Positions 25,942-35,244 are shown, counted from the first letter of the stretch. The stretch: DNA of 64,000 nt from Gymnodinialimonas sp. 202GB13-11 (GCF_040932485.1 NZ_JBFRBH010000001.1:2790001-2854000); one strand, 5' to 3'. The notes: generated by a model from the letters alone, not told the origin. Program-made: numbers and translations.

Positions 25942-26888
25942 CCCTGATCGACACTGACCGCGTTTTCGCCGAGGCCAACACTTCCGCAACCCAAGGGCAG
26001 ATTGAGTGGGACATGCCCAAGTCGCTTTGGACGTTTGGCCATATGGCTGGGACTGTGGTCGCCCTCGTCTGGTTCCCAAGCTGGGGTGGATTCGCCGCGT
26101 TCCTCGTCTTGGCAGCTATCACCCTGTGTGCCGGTCACTCGGTCGGCATGCACCGCCTGCTGATCCACCGCAGCTTTACCGCGCCGAAATGGCTGGAGCG
26201 CACGCTTGTCTGGCTTGGCACCCTTGTTGGCATGGCGGGCCCCTTCGGCATGATCCGCGCCCACGATATGCGCGATTGGCACCAACGGCAGGTCGAATGC
26301 CCACCGCACCCGTCCCACGGCGCAGGCTGGCTGCGCGATGCCTGGTGGCAGATGCATTGCCGCTTTGCGCTGACCCACCCACCGCATTTCGAGATTGAGC
26401 CTGAGATCGCAAACGACCCCGTCTATCGCTGGATGGAGCGTCACTGGATGGCACAACAGTTGGTCCCGGCAGCCGTTCTGTTTGCGCTTGGCGGGATCGG
26501 TTGGGTTCTGTGGGGCATCTGCCTACGTGTATCGGTCTCGCTGATCGGTCATTGGGCTGTGGGGCATGCCGCGCATAAGGATGGGCATCAGGGGTGGGAG
26601 ATCCGCGGCCTGCCGGTGCAGGGCTACAACCTGCGCGGGCTCGGCTTCCTGACCTTCGGTGAAAGCTTTCACGGCAATCACCATGCCTTCCCACACTCGG
26701 CACAGCTTGGGGTCGAAGAGGGGCAGCTCGATCCGGGCTACTGGTTCATTCGCGCATTGGAAGGGGTCGGTCTGGCATGGGATGTGAAAGGCCCCCACTC
26801 AGAACCCGCGCGAGAGGGATTGGCCAGAAAGGACAGCTGCGAGGAGGGCCGCCGGCCCGAGGAGGCACTGGCCCATGTCGGTGGATAG
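25938..26888 (+). CDS. Acyl-CoA/fatty acid desaturase (second of a tandem pair)
   Basis: A 316-residue paralogue of the preceding gene. It shares CAGHSVGMHRLLIHRSF, LGTLVGMAGPFGMIRAHDMR, ALGGIGWVLWGICLRVSVSL and FGESFHGNHHAFPHSAQLG. The start at 25938 overlaps the upstream stop by 4 nt; the open frame to 25842 lies inside the first desaturase. The pair is likely a recent tandem duplication expressed as one coupled unit. The C-terminal ~35 residues are hydrophilic and unique to this copy. Confidence 0.9.
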   Translation: MTLIDTDRVFAEANTSATQGQIEWDMPKSLWTFGHMAGTVVALVWFPSWGGFAAFLVLAAITLCAGHSVGMHRLLIHRSFTAPKWLERTLVWLGTLVGMAGPFGMIRAHDMRDWHQRQVECPPHPSHGAGWLRDAWWQMHCRFALTHPPHFEIEPEIANDPVYRWMERHWMAQQLVPAAVLFALGGIGWVLWGICLRVSVSLIGHWAVGHAAHKDGHQGWEIRGLPVQGYNLRGLGFLTFGESFHGNHHAFPHSAQLGVEEGQLDPGYWFIRALEGVGLAWDVKGPHSEPAREGLARKDSCEEGRRPEEALAHVGG

Positions 26889-27285
26889 GTTTTCCCTTGG
26901 GTGTGGCTTGGCCTATTTGACTGGACTGGGTGTTGTGATGCTTTTTCTAGGCGGGCCATACCCATCGGAAAGCGGTAGCTTTGTTTTTGGCCTAACCCCT
27001 TTCATTGCATTCTGCGGCTTGATCTTGATGATCCCACTTTGCACTTTGGCGTGGACCATTGTTAAGCTCCTCGCGCGACTTGAGATCTTTGTTCCTTGGT
27101 GGCTTGGTGTTTGTGTCACGCTCCCTTTGACGGTTCTGGTGAACAACGTCTGGGTCGGGCAGTCGGGGTATTGGGATTGGCTCGGCTCGGTTTCATTCGG
27201 CACAACTACGGGCCTCGCTTTTTGGGTGGGAACGGTCGGGTTCAAGCGCCGGACCAAACTCTCCCTGGCGTCATATCCGGACTAG
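26875..27285 (+). CDS. Hypothetical four-helix membrane protein
   Basis: A 136-residue protein with about four hydrophobic segments ([56 protein letters not shown] and [15 protein letters not shown]). It overlaps the desaturase end by 14 nt and has GAGG upstream of its ATG. It is AT-richer than its neighbours. No family recognised. Its stop codon TAG and the aroA stop on the other strand share the palindrome CTAG at 27282-27285. Confidence 0.6.
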   Translation: MSVDRFSLGCGLAYLTGLGVVMLFLGGPYPSESGSFVFGLTPFIAFCGLILMIPLCTLAWTIVKLLARLEIFVPWWLGVCVTLPLTVLVNNVWVGQSGYWDWLGSVSFGTTTGLAFWVGTVGFKRRTKLSLASYPD

Positions 27286-28637
27286 CCCCTGTTCGCCCGG
27301 TCCAACTGCCCACCGAGGCTACGCATGAGGGGCTCGAAGATCGGGAAGCTCGTTGCGATCGGCCCGGCATCATCCACGGTAATGCCCTGTTGGCTGGCAA
27401 AACCCGCGCACAGGAACGACATGGCGATGCGGTGATCGAGATGGGTGGCAACAGTCACCCCGCCTTTTACGCCACCCGGCCCGCGACCGTGGACGATCCA
27501 CCAATCCGGGCCATCCTCAACGTCTACACCCGCAGCGCGCAGGCCGTCCGCCATTGCGGCGATCCTGTCGCTTTCCTTAACGCGCAGTTCTTTCACGCCC
27601 CGCATCACGGTGGCGCCTTCGGCATTGGCCGCGACCACGGAGAGGATTGGATATTCATCGATCATGGAAGCTGCGCGTTCGGGCGGCACCTCGATGCCTT
27701 TCATGTTCGGCGAAAAGCGCGCGCGGAGGTCGGCGGCAGGCTCGCCCCCTTCTTCCCGCATGTTCTCGTAGGTGAGGTCCGCACCCATATCCCTGAGCGT
27801 CTCGAACAGCCCCGCGCGGGTCGGGTTAAGGCCGATATTGGGCACCAAAACGTCAGAGCCTTCCGTGATGAGTGCGGCACAGACCGGAAAGGCGGCGGAG
27901 CTTGGATCACGGGGGACTGCGATGGTTTGCGGCTTCAATTCGGGCTGACCGGTCAGGGTAATGACGCGGCCTTCGGGCGTGATCTCGGTGGTGATCTCGG
28001 CCCCGAAGCCCGCCAGCATCCGCTCCGAATGGTCGCGTGTCGCCTCGGCCTCAATAACGACGGTCTGGCCCGGCGCGTTCAAACCCGCCAACAGCACGGC
28101 TGACTTTACCTGGGCCGACGGCACGGGCGTTGTGTACGTCACGGGCAAAGGCTCCGCGGCGCCGACGAGCGTCATTGGCAATCGCCCCTGCGCCCGACCG
28201 TAGGACTGCGTTCCGAACAGCGTCAGCGGGTCAGTCACCCGCGCCATGGGACGTGACCTGAGCGACGCGTCGCCGGTGAACGTTGCGGTGATCGGAGAGG
28301 TCGCCATAGCGCCCATGATCAGACGCACACCGGTGCCGGAATTGCCGCAATCGAGCACATCCTCAGGCTCCGCAAAGCCACCGACGCCAACGCCGTGGAC
28401 ATGCCAAGTGCCGTCCTCGTCGCGTGTGATGTCGGCCCCGAATGCCCGCATGGCGGACGCCGTATCAAGGACGTCTTGGCCTTCCAGAAGACCCGTCACC
28501 TTGGTCTCGCCCACCGCCATTGCGCCAAGAATGAGGGAGCGATGAGAAATGGACTTATCGCCTGGCACCTCGGCCACGCCTTCCAACGCAGACCCCTTTC
28601 GGGCCGTCATAGGCTGGGGTTCACCATGTGCTGACAT
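27282..28637 (-). CDS. aroA: 3-phosphoshikimate 1-carboxyvinyltransferase (EPSP synthase)
   Basis: Makes EPSP from shikimate-3-phosphate and phosphoenolpyruvate in the chorismate pathway. The 451-residue protein contains the four class II EPSPS signatures: GDKSISHRS (26-34), SAQVKSA (174-180), RDHSE (201-205) and NPTR. In the PEP-site loop it reads [13 protein letters not shown] (97-109), with Gly where the glyphosate-tolerant CP4 enzyme has Ala. ATG 28637 is chosen; the open frame continues to 28700. cmk and rpsA lie further along the same strand. Confidence 0.96.
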   Translation of the reverse strand: MSAHGEPQPMTARKGSALEGVAEVPGDKSISHRSLILGAMAVGETKVTGLLEGQDVLDTASAMRAFGADITRDEDGTWHVHGVGVGGFAEPEDVLDCGNSGTGVRLIMGAMATSPITATFTGDASLRSRPMARVTDPLTLFGTQSYGRAQGRLPMTLVGAAEPLPVTYTTPVPSAQVKSAVLLAGLNAPGQTVVIEAEATRDHSERMLAGFGAEITTEITPEGRVITLTGQPELKPQTIAVPRDPSSAAFPVCAALITEGSDVLVPNIGLNPTRAGLFETLRDMGADLTYENMREEGGEPAADLRARFSPNMKGIEVPPERAASMIDEYPILSVVAANAEGATVMRGVKELRVKESDRIAAMADGLRAAGVDVEDGPDWWIVHGRGPGGVKGGVTVATHLDHRIAMSFLCAGFASQQGITVDDAGPIATSFPIFEPLMRSLGGQLDRANRG

Positions 28638-28733
28638 GTGGGGCCTCTTCGCTGGCGATTGCGGGCCGGTGATAGACGCGGCATGGGCGGGCGTCCACAC
28701 CCCTTTGCGGCGGGCGGGACGTCGCGGTGATGC

Positions 28734-29426
28734 TCAGGTTTTTCGAAAAGTCAGGTAATGCGGCGTACGTCCTTCGCGGAGTGCTTTCTGTTCATACCGC
28801 GTCGAGTACCAATCATCCCAAGGTTCGCGCCAATCCGACGCGGCCTCAGCCAACCAGTCAAAACCTGCTTTCGGCACCTCTTCCAAGGTTTGGCGCACAT
28901 AATCCGGAATGTCCGTGGCCACGCGGAACTCGGCACCCGGCTTTAGGACCGTCGACAGAGGGGCTAGATGTTCTGGCGTGACAAAGCGGCGTCGGTGATG
29001 GCGCTTTTTCGGCCAGGGATCAGGATAGAGCAGGAAGGCCTTGGAGATGCTCTGCGGTGGCAGAACATCAAATAGATCTCGCGCATCACCGGGATAGACG
29101 CGCAGGTTTTCGACGCCAGCCTGCCGGATCTTACCCAGAAGCATCGCAACGCCGTTGATGTATGGCTCGCACCCGATGATCCCGACATCGGGGTTCGAGG
29201 CGGCTTGATGCACCAGATGTTCACCCCCGCCAAAGCCGATCTCGAGCCAGACATTTTTGCCGCCGAAAAGCGACTGAAGGTCCAGCGGTGCTCGGTCAGG
29301 GTTCACATCCCAGTCAACGGGCCCGGGCGATAACGCCTCTAAATCCTCAGCCAGGTAACGTTCCTGGCTGTCCTTGAGGTGCTGGCCCTTGCGACGGCCG
29401 TAAAAATTGCGGTGTGGACGTTCCAT
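28734..29426 (-). CDS. trmB: tRNA (guanine(46)-N7)-methyltransferase
   Basis: SAM-dependent enzyme producing m7G46 in tRNA. The 230-residue protein shows WLEIGFGGGEHLVHQA (SAM motif I), IGCEPYINGVAMLL and the signature LYPDPWPKKRHHRRRF. The C-terminal DIPDYVRQTL...WYSTRYEQKA is also typical. It belongs to the metK-hyp-trmB stretch at the end of the phoH-ybeY-corC-lnt-metK gene group. Confidence 0.97.
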   Translation of the reverse strand: MERPHRNFYGRRKGQHLKDSQERYLAEDLEALSPGPVDWDVNPDRAPLDLQSLFGGKNVWLEIGFGGGEHLVHQAASNPDVGIIGCEPYINGVAMLLGKIRQAGVENLRVYPGDARDLFDVLPPQSISKAFLLYPDPWPKKRHHRRRFVTPEHLAPLSTVLKPGAEFRVATDIPDYVRQTLEEVPKAGFDWLAEAASDWREPWDDWYSTRYEQKALREGRTPHYLTFRKT

Positions 29427-29457
29427 GGCTGGCGCTTAACGGTCCGGGTGCGGACGC

Positions 29458-29934
29458 TCAAGTCCCGCTGCGTTCGGCGCGTTTGATTTGCCCCCGGATC
29501 GCAGCCCAGAAAAACAGACGGTATACCAACATCAGGAATACGACGAGAACGCCAAGCGGCAGGAACGCGATAATGAAATCGCCGCCAATTTCTCGCTGCA
29601 AGTCCGCGAGAGCAGTGGGGTTTTGCCACAAACGCAAATAGACGACGCCGCACATCACGGCAACGAACAGGAGTGCACCGATGACCGCCAAGCCCCAGCC
29701 CTCGCCGCCGGTCATATGACGCTGTTCATGACGATAGAAGATCTGCGCCAACTGCAAGGGAGGGAAGATCATGACCCCTACGAAAATTCCAATCGCGAAT
29801 GGCCCGCTGGACAACGTCATGGCAATATCAGGCGCAAATTGCGCGAGAAGATTTGAGCCGCCCCAGATGAAGGCGAACAGACTAACTAGCGTCAGTGCGA
29901 ATCGCATGACGTAAAAGCCGAAAGACTTTTGCAT
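29458..29934 (-). CDS. Hypothetical four-helix inner-membrane protein
   Basis: A 158-residue protein with four predicted membrane helices (MRFALTLVSLFAFIWGG, FAIGIFVGVMIFPPLQLAQI, GWGLAVIGALLFVAVMCGVV and IIAFLPLGVLVVFLMLVYRL). The start MQKSFGFYVMRF at ATG 29934 is 4 nt after the metK stop, so it is cotranscribed with metK and trmB. No domain recognised. Confidence 0.7.
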   Translation of the reverse strand: MQKSFGFYVMRFALTLVSLFAFIWGGSNLLAQFAPDIAMTLSSGPFAIGIFVGVMIFPPLQLAQIFYRHEQRHMTGGEGWGLAVIGALLFVAVMCGVVYLRLWQNPTALADLQREIGGDFIIAFLPLGVLVVFLMLVYRLFFWAAIRGQIKRAERSGT

Positions 29935-29938
29935 AACC

Positions 29939-31120
29939 TTAGAGCGCGCCTTTGATTGCGTCAGCCAGATCGGTGCGTTCCCATGAGAAACCGCCATCGG
30001 CCTCCGGCGCACGGCCAAAGTGCCCGTAGGCCGCGGTGCGCTGATAGATCGGCTTGTTCAGACCAAGATGCGTGCGGATACCGCGTGGGGTGAGGTCCAT
30101 AACCTGCCCAAGGGCCTTCTCAATCTCGGCCTCATAAACCTGTCCCGTCTGGTGCGTATCGCAATAGATCGACAGGGGTTTAGCTACGCCAATCGCGTAA
30201 CTCAGCTGGATCGTGCAGCGATGTGCAAGCCCTGCAGCCACCACGTTCTTGGCAAGGTAGCGCGAGGCATAAGCCGCAGAACGGTCCACCTTGGTCGGGT
30301 CTTTGCCCGAGAATGCGCCGCCGCCATGGGGCGCAGCGCCGCCGTATGTGTCCACGATGATCTTGCGGCCCGTAAGGCCAGCATCCCCGTCCGGGCCGCC
30401 GATGACGAATTTGCCGGTGGGATTCACGTGCCACTCGGTCTCAGCGCTGATCCAACCCTCGGGCAGTTCTTCGCGGATATAGGGTTCAACAATTGCGCGC
30501 ACGTCGTCGGAAGACAGGCTTTCGTCGAGGTGCTGCGTGGACAAAACGATGGAAGTCACACCGACCGGCTTTCCGTCTTCGTAACGCACCGAAAGCTGCG
30601 ACTTCGCGTCGGGGCCAAGAGCGGGCTCAGCGCCGGATTTGCGGACATCTGCCAACCGTTTCAGCACGGCATGCGCATAGTGGATGGGGGCAGGCATCAG
30701 CTCAGGCGTTTCACCGCAGGCATAGCCGAACATGATCCCTTGGTCGCCCGCACCTTCATCCTTGTTATCTGCCGCATCGACGCCTTGCGCGATGTGGGCG
30801 GATTGTTCGTGCAGCAGGTTGGTGATCTCCACGGTTTCGTGGTGGAATTTGTCCTGCTCGTAGCCGATGTCGCGGATGCAATCGCGCGCAATGGCATCGA
30901 TGCGACCCATGTATTCCTTCAGCTTTGCCTGATCGCTCAGGCCCACTTCGCCACCAATCACAACGCGATTGGTCGTGGCAAAGGTCTCTGCCGCCACGCG
31001 CGCTTCGGGCTCTTCAGCTAGGAATGCATCCAGAACGGCGTCGGAGATGCGGTCGCAGACTTTATCCGGGTGGCCCTCAGAAACAGATTCCGAAGTGAAG
31101 AGGTAGTTGTTGCGCGCCAT
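29939..31120 (-). CDS. metK: S-adenosylmethionine synthetase
   Basis: Makes SAM from methionine and ATP. The 393-residue protein begins [20 protein letters not shown] and has [40 protein letters not shown] and [20 protein letters not shown], the MetK signatures with metal- and ATP-binding residues. It is preceded by a SAM/SAH-type riboswitch that includes its Shine-Dalgarno GGAG (31129-31132), so translation should fall when SAM is abundant. Confidence 0.98.
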   Translation of the reverse strand: MARNNYLFTSESVSEGHPDKVCDRISDAVLDAFLAEEPEARVAAETFATTNRVVIGGEVGLSDQAKLKEYMGRIDAIARDCIRDIGYEQDKFHHETVEITNLLHEQSAHIAQGVDAADNKDEGAGDQGIMFGYACGETPELMPAPIHYAHAVLKRLADVRKSGAEPALGPDAKSQLSVRYEDGKPVGVTSIVLSTQHLDESLSSDDVRAIVEPYIREELPEGWISAETEWHVNPTGKFVIGGPDGDAGLTGRKIIVDTYGGAAPHGGGAFSGKDPTKVDRSAAYASRYLAKNVVAAGLAHRCTIQLSYAIGVAKPLSIYCDTHQTGQVYEAEIEKALGQVMDLTPRGIRTHLGLNKPIYQRTAAYGHFGRAPEADGGFSWERTDLADAIKGAL

Positions 31121-31170
31121 GGGGAGTGCTCCATTGTCTGTTACGTCCCACGTCAGGAAGCCGTTGTGGG
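31121..31170 (-). ncRNA. SAM/SAH riboswitch upstream of metK
   Basis: The minus-strand leader matches the small Rhodobacterales SAM/SAH riboswitch. P1 is CCCAC (31170-31166) with GTGGG (31151-31147). It closes a loop reading AACGGCTTCCTGAC, and AATGGAGCA follows downstream. GCTTCC in the loop can pair with GGAGC (pseudoknot), which hides the GGAG Shine-Dalgarno. As I remember published examples, P1 and the pseudoknot strand are almost adjacent; here about 11 nt separate them. It should control translation initiation, since no terminator stem is present. Confidence 0.88.
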
Positions 31171-31205
31171 AATTGCGAAGCGCTTACGCCCCTTTGCAAA
31201 CAGGT

Positions 31206-32711
31206 TCAATGGGCCTTTCGGAAACGTGGCCATGCAATGCCCGCGCCTGTGACAAATACCGCAAGTAGGATCACCGGCAGATGGCCAAAGCGGGCGTAAA
31301 GCGTTGGTGGCAAGGCCGCTGGCAATTGGGCGTCAATCACGCCATCCACATCCATTGGCAACGCCTCAATGATTTGACCATGGGCATCAATCACGGCCGA
31401 GATTCCAGTGTTCGCTGCCCGGATCAAAGGCAGACCCTGTTCGGCCGCCCGCAACTGCGCCAGTGCAAGATGCTGGTAAGGCATGGCGAAACTGCCGAAC
31501 CACGCGTCATTGGTGACCTGTACCAACCAGTCGGGCCGGTCCACGCGTTCGATGTAGTGTGGAAAGATCGCCTCGTAACAGATCATCGGAAAGGCACGTC
31601 CGAATGGGCCGAGGTCCATAACCGCAGGCCCCTCACCAGGCCGATAGCCACCGGACAATTGCTGCGCCAACCCGGCGAGACCAAGGTCATCAGCGAGGCC
31701 GCGCAACGGCATGTACTCGCCAAACGGCACGAGATGGTGCTTGTCGTAGACCTGCACGACCGCTCCGTCGGCATCGAGATGGACCAGCACATTGCGCGGC
31801 TCGACCCCGGCATATCGCTGGCCGCCGATCAAAACCTCCGCGCCGTCGGCAGCAAGCGCAATCCTCGCCCGTGCCTCCTCTGAACTGCGCAGGATCGTGG
31901 GCAGGCTGGTTTCCGGCCAAATCACGAGATCGGGCTGGCTGCCTTCGGCCGTCAATGACAATCCACGGTCAAAGAAGACCGGGATCATGTCAGGCTCCCA
32001 CTTGAGGTGTTGTGGTGCGTTGATCTGCACGACCCGGATGGTGGGTGCTAGGGGCGCAGGCAGCGGCCCGGTCCAGGGAACCATGGCAACTGAAACGCCC
32101 ACAATCAGTGGGACCACCGACAGCAGCGGATAGCGCGTCAGAACCAAAGCGCCGGAAAGCGCCGCGATCAAAACGGTCAAAAGGGTGAGGGATAAGGGCC
32201 CACCCAAACTGGACAAAGCCAAAGCCTCCGTCCCGATCAGCCCGTGGCCGGGTTGCGCCCATGGCAAACCACTCAAAACACGGCCCCGAGCAGCTTCTAC
32301 CAAGGTAACGAGCCCCGCAAAAACGATCGCGCGCGACCCGTGCGGCGGGCAGAGCAGCGCGGCAGCACCACCCGCCGCAGCCCAGAACAACGCCAAGCCA
32401 CCGGCCATCAATACGATTGCAAAAGGAGCCATCCAGCCATGGGTCGTGGCATCCACGAAGAAAGGCTGCACGATCCAGTGCGTGGCAACGCCGAACCAGC
32501 CCGCGCCCGCAAACCACGCCCGCCAAGCCGCCGCTTTGGCGTCAGGCGCGGTCGCGACCAGGGCGCAAACCAGCGCCAGCGCCGGAAACAAAAGAGGCCA
32601 CAGATCAAATGGTGGAAGTGCCAGTGCTGCCAACGCGCCGCTGAATGCGGCCACGCCGCGCCCCTGCCATCGGCCCAAACCCTCAAGGCTTGCGCGCAGG
32701 CGCTGCCTCAC
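31206..32711 (-). CDS. lnt: Apolipoprotein N-acyltransferase
   Basis: Inner-membrane enzyme adding the third acyl chain to lipoproteins. The 501-residue protein has an N-terminal multi-helix region (1-220) and a periplasmic nitrilase domain with the catalytic triad visible: Glu267 in VIWPETSLP, Lys324 in VYDKHHLVPFGEYMP and Cys378 in FPMICYEAIFPH. The start is GTG 32711, overlapping the corC stop (GTGA). It lies in the phoH-ybeY-corC-lnt-metK order, with the riboswitch in the 85 nt after it. Confidence 0.97.
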   Translation of the reverse strand: MRQRLRASLEGLGRWQGRGVAAFSGALAALALPPFDLWPLLFPALALVCALVATAPDAKAAAWRAWFAGAGWFGVATHWIVQPFFVDATTHGWMAPFAIVLMAGGLALFWAAAGGAAALLCPPHGSRAIVFAGLVTLVEAARGRVLSGLPWAQPGHGLIGTEALALSSLGGPLSLTLLTVLIAALSGALVLTRYPLLSVVPLIVGVSVAMVPWTGPLPAPLAPTIRVVQINAPQHLKWEPDMIPVFFDRGLSLTAEGSQPDLVIWPETSLPTILRSSEEARARIALAADGAEVLIGGQRYAGVEPRNVLVHLDADGAVVQVYDKHHLVPFGEYMPLRGLADDLGLAGLAQQLSGGYRPGEGPAVMDLGPFGRAFPMICYEAIFPHYIERVDRPDWLVQVTNDAWFGSFAMPYQHLALAQLRAAEQGLPLIRAANTGISAVIDAHGQIIEALPMDVDGVIDAQLPAALPPTLYARFGHLPVILLAVFVTGAGIAWPRFRKAH

Positions 32712-33604
32712 TCCGCCGCCTCTTTCGGCATCCTTACGCGCAGACGCTTGATGCGACGGGGATCGGCATCAATCACTTCGAACTCAACACCTGATGGGTG
32801 CGGCACAACCTCGCCACGGGTCGGCACCCGACCTGACAGCAAGAAGACAAGACCGCCGAGTGTATCAACCTCCTCCTCCTCGTTCTCATCGACCAGATCC
32901 ATGCCGATCTCACCCTCGAACTCATCAAGCGGGGCACGGGCAAGTGCAAGGAAGGCACCGTCCTCTTCACGCATCCAGGGTTGCGCCTCTTCCACGTCAT
33001 GCTCGTCTTCGATCTCTCCGATGACTTGCTCGATAAGGTCCTCGATCGTCAGCAATCCGTCGACGCCACCGTATTCGTCGATAACCAAAGCCATATGCGT
33101 GCGTTCGGTCTGCATTTTGGTCAGCAGAACGCCAATTGGCATGGACGGCGGCACATAGAGAACCGGGCGGAGGCGTTCGGACAAAGTGAACTCGTCCTCC
33201 TCTCCATTGAAGCCATGCTTCAAGGCGATGTCTTTGAGGTGCACGAGGCCCACAGGCTCATCAAGCGTACCGTCATATACGGGCAGTCGCGTCAGGCCGC
33301 TGTCACGGAACACCTGCACCAGATCGGGCAGATCAGCGTCGATCCCGACCGAGACGATTTCGGCGCGGGGAATGGCAACGTCTTCAACCCGCATCTTGCG
33401 CAGGTTGGACATCGACGGCAGGGGCGGCCCAAGTTGCGCGGGCACAGCCTGACTATCCTGTTGAGGGTCATCATCGGGTTCAGCAACCGCAGGCGCGGCA
33501 CCGAACAATCGGGCGAAAAAGCCCGGCCTCTGGGCCGGTGCATCGTCACTCTCCGGGGGCGCGCCACGCGCCGCGGGAGACGACGGATCGGGATTTGAGC
33601 TCAT
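32708..33604 (-). CDS. corC: CorC/HlyC-type CBS-domain protein
   Basis: A 298-residue cytosolic protein with two CBS domains (VAIPRAEIVSVGIDADLPDL and onward; MALVIDEYGGVDGLLTIED with IEQVIGEIEDEHD) and a C-terminal transporter-associated domain (LGGLVFLLSGRVPTRGEVV). The family (CorC, YbeX) is linked to magnesium/cobalt efflux and ribosome function. The Pro/Ala-rich N-terminal ~40 residues are a linker. GGAAAGGAG precedes the ATG. Confidence 0.92.
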   Translation of the reverse strand: MSSNPDPSSPAARGAPPESDDAPAQRPGFFARLFGAAPAVAEPDDDPQQDSQAVPAQLGPPLPSMSNLRKMRVEDVAIPRAEIVSVGIDADLPDLVQVFRDSGLTRLPVYDGTLDEPVGLVHLKDIALKHGFNGEEDEFTLSERLRPVLYVPPSMPIGVLLTKMQTERTHMALVIDEYGGVDGLLTIEDLIEQVIGEIEDEHDVEEAQPWMREEDGAFLALARAPLDEFEGEIGMDLVDENEEEEVDTLGGLVFLLSGRVPTRGEVVPHPSGVEFEVIDADPRRIKRLRVRMPKEAAE

Positions 33605-33648
33605 GGCTCCTTTCCAAGAAACAAACCGGGCCTGAATTGCCCATGGCT

Positions 33649-34146
33649 CTAATATGGGTCAGGGACCCCCAGTGTGGCAAGTATACGTGTCTCTAACTGT
33701 TCCATAAGTGCTGCATCTTCGTCGGTTTCATGGTCAAATCCGAGGCAATGCATCAGGCCATGCACGACCAAATGGGTGATGTGATCGCTTAGCGGTTTGT
33801 TGCTTTCGCGAGCCTCGCGCGCGCAGGTCTCAAAGGCCAAGGCGATATCACCCAGTTCTTGCGGCGGGCTACCGAGTACGGAGTCAGGCAGTTTCGGCAT
33901 AGCACCCGGCTCTTCCGGGGACCGTTCGACCGCAGGCCAGGACAACACATTGGTCGGCACCGGCTTGCCGCGAAAATCTGCGTTGAGTGCTGCGATCCGC
34001 TTATCATCAGCGGCCAGAACCGAAAGGGCGCACCGGTCTGAATCCAGATCCAAGGCACCAAGCGTTGCCCGCACAGCGGCCTCTGTCAGCACTTCCAGGT
34101 CCAGCGTGTCCCAGGCCTCAGCCTCGATGAGGATGTCAATTTCCAT
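33649..34146 (-). CDS. ybeY: Endoribonuclease YbeY
   Basis: Single-strand RNA endonuclease for rRNA 3'-end maturation and ribosome quality control. The zinc site is HLVVHGLMHCLGFDHETDED (three His), and LNADFRGKPVPTNVLSWP is the other family block. The 165-residue form starts at ATG 34146 (MEIDILIEAEAW). A GTG at 34173 would add nine residues. It follows phoH on the same strand, the usual neighbourhood. Confidence 0.95.
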   Translation of the reverse strand: MEIDILIEAEAWDTLDLEVLTEAAVRATLGALDLDSDRCALSVLAADDKRIAALNADFRGKPVPTNVLSWPAVERSPEEPGAMPKLPDSVLGSPPQELGDIALAFETCAREARESNKPLSDHITHLVVHGLMHCLGFDHETDEDAALMEQLETRILATLGVPDPY

Positions 34147-34193
34147 GGGGCGGCGGATACCATGGACTGACACTCGGTCAATAGCCCGCCAGC

Positions 34194-35222
34194 TTATCCG
34201 ACCGGCGCGTCCTTGTCGTAGGCTTCGATGATTTTCGCGACCATGGGGTGCCGCACGACATCCTTGGCTGTGAAGTAATTGAAGCTGATCCCGTCGGTGC
34301 CTTTCAGGATGCGCTCTGCCTCGCTCAACCCGCTGGTGACGCCGCGCGGCAAGTCGACCTGTGACCGGTCGCCCGTAATCACCATTTTGGAGCCGCGCCC
34401 CAGACGGGTGAGGAACATTTTCATCTGCATGGATGTTGCGTTCTGCGCCTCGTCCAGCACGACATAGGCATTTGACAGCGTGCGCCCGCGCATGAAGGCG
34501 AGCGGCGCGATTTCGATGGTCTTTTCTTCGATCAGCTTGGCCAGTTGCTTGCCCGGCAGGAAGTCGTTCAGCGCGTCGTAGAGCGGCTGCATGTAGGGAT
34601 CGACTTTGTCCTTCATGTCGCCGGGCAGGAAGCCTAGCCGTTCGCCCGCTTCGACCGCCGGGCGGCTGAGGATGATCTTGTCGACATGGCCACCCATCAT
34701 CTGGTTCACGGCCACAGCCACGGCAAGGTAGGTTTTGCCGGTGCCAGCGGGGCCGATCCCAAAGGCGAGTTCATTCTGGAACAGGGCGTGGACATAGGCC
34801 TGTTGCGCCTGGGTGCGTGGCTCGACCGTTTTCTTGCGGGTTCCGATTTCCAGATCGCCGCCTTTGAACATTTCGATCTGGTCGCCGTCGCGCACGCCGG
34901 TGCCTTCGTCTGACCCGCCGAGGCGAACAGCGGCGTCGATGTCGCCGGGCTCTAGCGATTTTCCAGCCTCAACCCGTTCGTACAGGGCTTCAAGCACTTC
35001 GACCGCGCGGTCGCGTGCTTCACCCAGCACGGCCAGCGCATTTCCACGCCGTAAGATATGCACAGACAGAAGATGCTCGACCTGGGCAAGGTTGCGGTCA
35101 AACTCGCCGCACAGCTCAATCAGAAGCCGGTTATCGGGGAATTCGAGAAGGCGTTCCGGAGAATCGCTGGCAACTGGAGTTTCGCTGGACGGGTCAGGAT
35201 GGGGCAGCGGATTGATTGCCAA
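34194..35222 (-). CDS. PhoH family protein
   Basis: Cytosolic P-loop NTPase (342 residues) of the PhoH/YbeZ group, thought to assist YbeY and RNA handling. It has FGIGPAGTGKTYLAVAVAVN (Walker A), IILSRPAVEAGERLGFLPGD, NAYVVLDEAQNATSMQMKMF (Walker B) and LTRLGRGSKMVITGDRSQVD. No ATG is suitable; the frame opens with TTG at 35222, 7 nt after GGAG. The leader carries a tight GC hairpin at 35245-35265, so initiation may be regulated. Confidence 0.94.
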   Translation of the reverse strand: MAINPLPHPDPSSETPVASDSPERLLEFPDNRLLIELCGEFDRNLAQVEHLLSVHILRRGNALAVLGEARDRAVEVLEALYERVEAGKSLEPGDIDAAVRLGGSDEGTGVRDGDQIEMFKGGDLEIGTRKKTVEPRTQAQQAYVHALFQNELAFGIGPAGTGKTYLAVAVAVNQMMGGHVDKIILSRPAVEAGERLGFLPGDMKDKVDPYMQPLYDALNDFLPGKQLAKLIEEKTIEIAPLAFMRGRTLSNAYVVLDEAQNATSMQMKMFLTRLGRGSKMVITGDRSQVDLPRGVTSGLSEAERILKGTDGISFNYFTAKDVVRHPMVAKIIEAYDKDAPVG

Positions 35223-35244
35223 GGAAAACTCCGGTCAGGGTATG

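Noticed and set aside
31171-31205. SAM-II riboswitch for metK
   Set aside because: The conserved sequence fits the SAM/SAH class; the SAM-II core was not found.
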